DNA of 8,668 nucleotides. Origin: Caldithrix sp. RBG_13_44_9. Its GTDB lineage: Bacteria; Calditrichota; Calditrichia; RBG-13-44-9. The notes under the pieces were generated by a model. The model ran no database searches and was not told where the DNA came from. It saw only the letters and a list, made by a program, of their open reading frames with translations. Shown in pieces: positions 7,245 through 8,668 of the stretch. The position numbers and the translations under genes were made by a program. How positions within the stretch are numbered: the first letter of the stretch is position 1; the number at the start of each line of letters is the position of its first letter. Location: assembly GCA_001771055.1 (NCBI GenBank), contig MESS01000113.1, positions 1-8,668 of the forward strand, read 5' to 3'.

Positions 7245-8438
7245 ATGAAAGCATTACAGCTGATTGTTTCTTTGATTTTAATCTATTACCATACTTTATT
7301 GTCCCAGGGACAATCTCCTGAAAGTTTCGAAGCCGGAGAATCAACGATCAGTGTTTTTGACAAACCGGTAGAGTTCACTGGATGGAAGGGAGAAGTCAGT
7401 TCTTTGCAAATGCTATCGGAAATTCATATTGGTTTATTCATACCATATGATCCGGCTGATCCGGTGGCGGGACCGATTTTACAGGCAGCAGAACTGGCCA
7501 TATCTGAATTCAATTCGAACGGCGGATACTATGGCTTACCATTTCGTCTGAAAACGCGTTGGTCATACAATCCCTGGGGTGCTGGTTCCAAAGAAATGAT
7601 AAAACTGGTTTATGAGGATAGTGTGTGGGCTGTTATCGGTTCACTGGATGGTACGGCAACCCACATTGCCCAGCAAATCGTAACCAAGGCCTGGGTGCCG
7701 TTGTTGTCCCCAGTCTCAGCTGATCCCACCCTGACTTATATCCGGATTCCGTGGATATTTCGATTCCCGCCAGATTTTAAGATCCAAACCAGAGTCATTG
7801 CTCAGCAGGGAATAGAGACCGCTTCACTGAAAAAAGTTGGATTAATCACTTCCACCAATCATGATGGCCGTACTTTTGCCAAAGATATGATCACCCAGCT
7901 GGGAAATATTCAGGTGAATCCACTCTTTCATTTTGAAATTTCTGCTGCCAATCTGGATATAAATGAATTGATTCGACGTCTGGGTTCCTATGAAATTGAA
8001 GCAATGATATGGTATCTACCTCCACCAATTATTAAGGAGTTGATTGGTAAACTTCCCAACAATGCCGGTAAATCTGCCATTATTTTACCCTGGATACCTG
8101 GTGTAACTGCAGAGGAATTATCCAAACTCTATGATGGTAAGATATATTTTCTCCAGGCATTTTCAACGGTTTCTAATCCCGCCTACACTATTTTTGCTGA
8201 TAAGTATTTTCAACGATTTGGAATATATCCGCCGGCAGATGCGGCTTATACCTATGACGCTGTACGGCTGCTGGTTCATTCCTTATTCATAAGCGGATTG
8301 AGCCGTTCGCGATTAAGAGAGGAGATTGCCGGCATTGGTACTTTTGAGGGAGTCACCGGGAAAATTTGCTGGGATAACGGCGGCGGAAATCATACCGAAC
8401 CGGTTCTTAAAATTCTGCAGGCAATAGAAAGTAAATGA
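7245..8438 (+). CDS. Second periplasmic type I substrate-binding protein, diverged tandem paralog of the preceding gene
   Basis: A 397-residue exported protein when started at ATG 7245. This start gives a clean signal peptide (MKALQLIVSLILIYYHTLLS, then Q21) and lies 13 bases after the previous stop. The open frame extends upstream to an ATG at 7167, but that would overlap the previous gene and put 26 charged residues before the signal sequence. The binding fold runs from about residue 60 (IHIGLFIP) to 393, with GGYYGLPF, IKLVYEDSVWAVIG, SPVSADPTLTY, a YTYDAVRLLVHSL helix and GTFEGVTGKI. It matches the preceding protein throughout; the segment 7602-7652 agrees with 6341-6391 at 41 of 51 bases. 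The predicted ligand contacts differ: Y266 and D342 of the first protein correspond to D207 and I284 here. It therefore probably binds something else or has a non-transport role. Confidence 0.88.
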   Translation: MKALQLIVSLILIYYHTLLSQGQSPESFEAGESTISVFDKPVEFTGWKGEVSSLQMLSEIHIGLFIPYDPADPVAGPILQAAELAISEFNSNGGYYGLPFRLKTRWSYNPWGAGSKEMIKLVYEDSVWAVIGSLDGTATHIAQQIVTKAWVPLLSPVSADPTLTYIRIPWIFRFPPDFKIQTRVIAQQGIETASLKKVGLITSTNHDGRTFAKDMITQLGNIQVNPLFHFEISAANLDINELIRRLGSYEIEAMIWYLPPPIIKELIGKLPNNAGKSAIILPWIPGVTAEELSKLYDGKIYFLQAFSTVSNPAYTIFADKYFQRFGIYPPADAAYTYDAVRLLVHSLFISGLSRSRLREEIAGIGTFEGVTGKICWDNGGGNHTEPVLKILQAIESK

Positions 8439-8471
8439 TAATTACTACTTCAATTGAGATATTGAACAGCT

Positions 8472-8668
8472 ATGAACAGCAACCGCTATTGTAAATCCAT
8501 CATGGTATTTTGCAGCTTTGTCCTGCTGTATTATTTAAGCTGCGAAATGAAAAATGATCAGCAAAAAGCCCTGGAGATGATCACCAACCGCACTATGGGA
8601 TTGGCATATCTGGAGGAAAATAAATTCCCCGAAGCGGAACAGGCCTTTCGGCGACTGAACCAGATCGC
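8472..8668 (+). CDS. TPR-containing lipoprotein, 3'-truncated by the window edge
   Basis: The first 65 codons of a gene whose end lies beyond the window. Residues 1-24 are a lipoprotein signal: basic residues R5 and K8, a hydrophobic stretch, then the lipobox-like L-S-C with C24 as the probable lipidated cysteine. From about residue 40 the sequence reads RTMGLAYLEENKFPEAEQAF. This is a classic tetratricopeptide repeat start, with the G-x-A-Y and A-x-x-x-F spacing. TPR lipoproteins are membrane-anchored scaffolds, and in related genomes TPR proteins often accompany ASPIC/UnbV proteins. The gene begins 33 bases after the second binding-protein gene, without an obvious Shine-Dalgarno; an in-frame ATG at 8502 is a less likely start because it would remove the basic residues of the signal. 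The number of TPRs and any further domains cannot be seen. Confidence 0.78.
   Translation, partial: MNSNRYCKSIMVFCSFVLLYYLSCEMKNDQQKALEMITNRTMGLAYLEENKFPEAEQAFRRLNQI

Noticed and set aside
8449..8466. Inverted repeat TTCAAT/ATTGAA with a 6-base loop between the second binding-protein gene and the TPR gene
   Set aside because: The stem is short and A/T-rich, has no following T run, and sits just before the next start; a terminator or operator cannot be supported.
129..8668. Type IX secretion sorting domains at the C-termini
   Set aside because: The visible C-termini are accounted for by ASPIC/UnbV, cytochrome, propeller and binding-protein folds; no extra sorting domain is present.

Overview
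The window (about 45% G+C by eye) carries seven genes, all on the + strand and tightly spaced (10 to 42 bases apart), so they read as one operon or part of one. Every complete gene encodes a protein with an export signal, and the last, truncated gene encodes a lipoprotein. This is therefore a cell-envelope locus with no visible cytoplasmic enzyme, transcription factor, transposase or RNA gene. In all five complete proteins the likely signal-peptidase site leaves glutamine as the first mature residue. That pattern is known from Bacteroidota and relatives. Together with the ASPIC/UnbV, regulator-propeller and multiheme families, it suggests an uncultured member of the FCB group (Bacteroidota, Ignavibacteriota, Calditrichota or KSB1-like). 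The lineage is an inference and cannot be fixed from this sequence.

Layout: 2-103 is the C-terminal tail of a protein ending in a motif typical of heme-protein C-termini. 129-1766 is a seven-repeat FG-GAP/VCBS propeller with a C-terminal ASPIC/UnbV domain. 1777-4623 is a 948-residue cytochrome with ten CXXCH sites, made of two tandem tetraheme c554-like modules, a YVTN-type beta-propeller and a di-heme MauG/cytochrome c peroxidase-like domain. 4640-5764 is a free-standing seven-repeat 'two-component regulator propeller' protein without a sensor kinase. 5807-7231 and 7245-8438 are tandem paralogous type I periplasmic binding proteins (LivJ/Peripla_BP_6 type) with no ABC permease or ATPase in the window. 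8472-8668 is the start of a TPR lipoprotein that runs off the end.

Working model (inference): the cytochrome is the redox core of a periplasmic or outer-surface assembly, the two other propellers and the TPR lipoprotein are scaffolds or partners, and the two binding proteins capture or sense a small ligand linked to the redox chemistry. The substrate is unknown. The most unusual items are the octaheme/propeller/di-heme fusion and its co-location with two binding proteins whose predicted ligand pockets have diverged. No gene-free stretch exceeds 50 bases. No tRNA, rRNA, CRISPR, insertion sequence or convincing terminator was seen.
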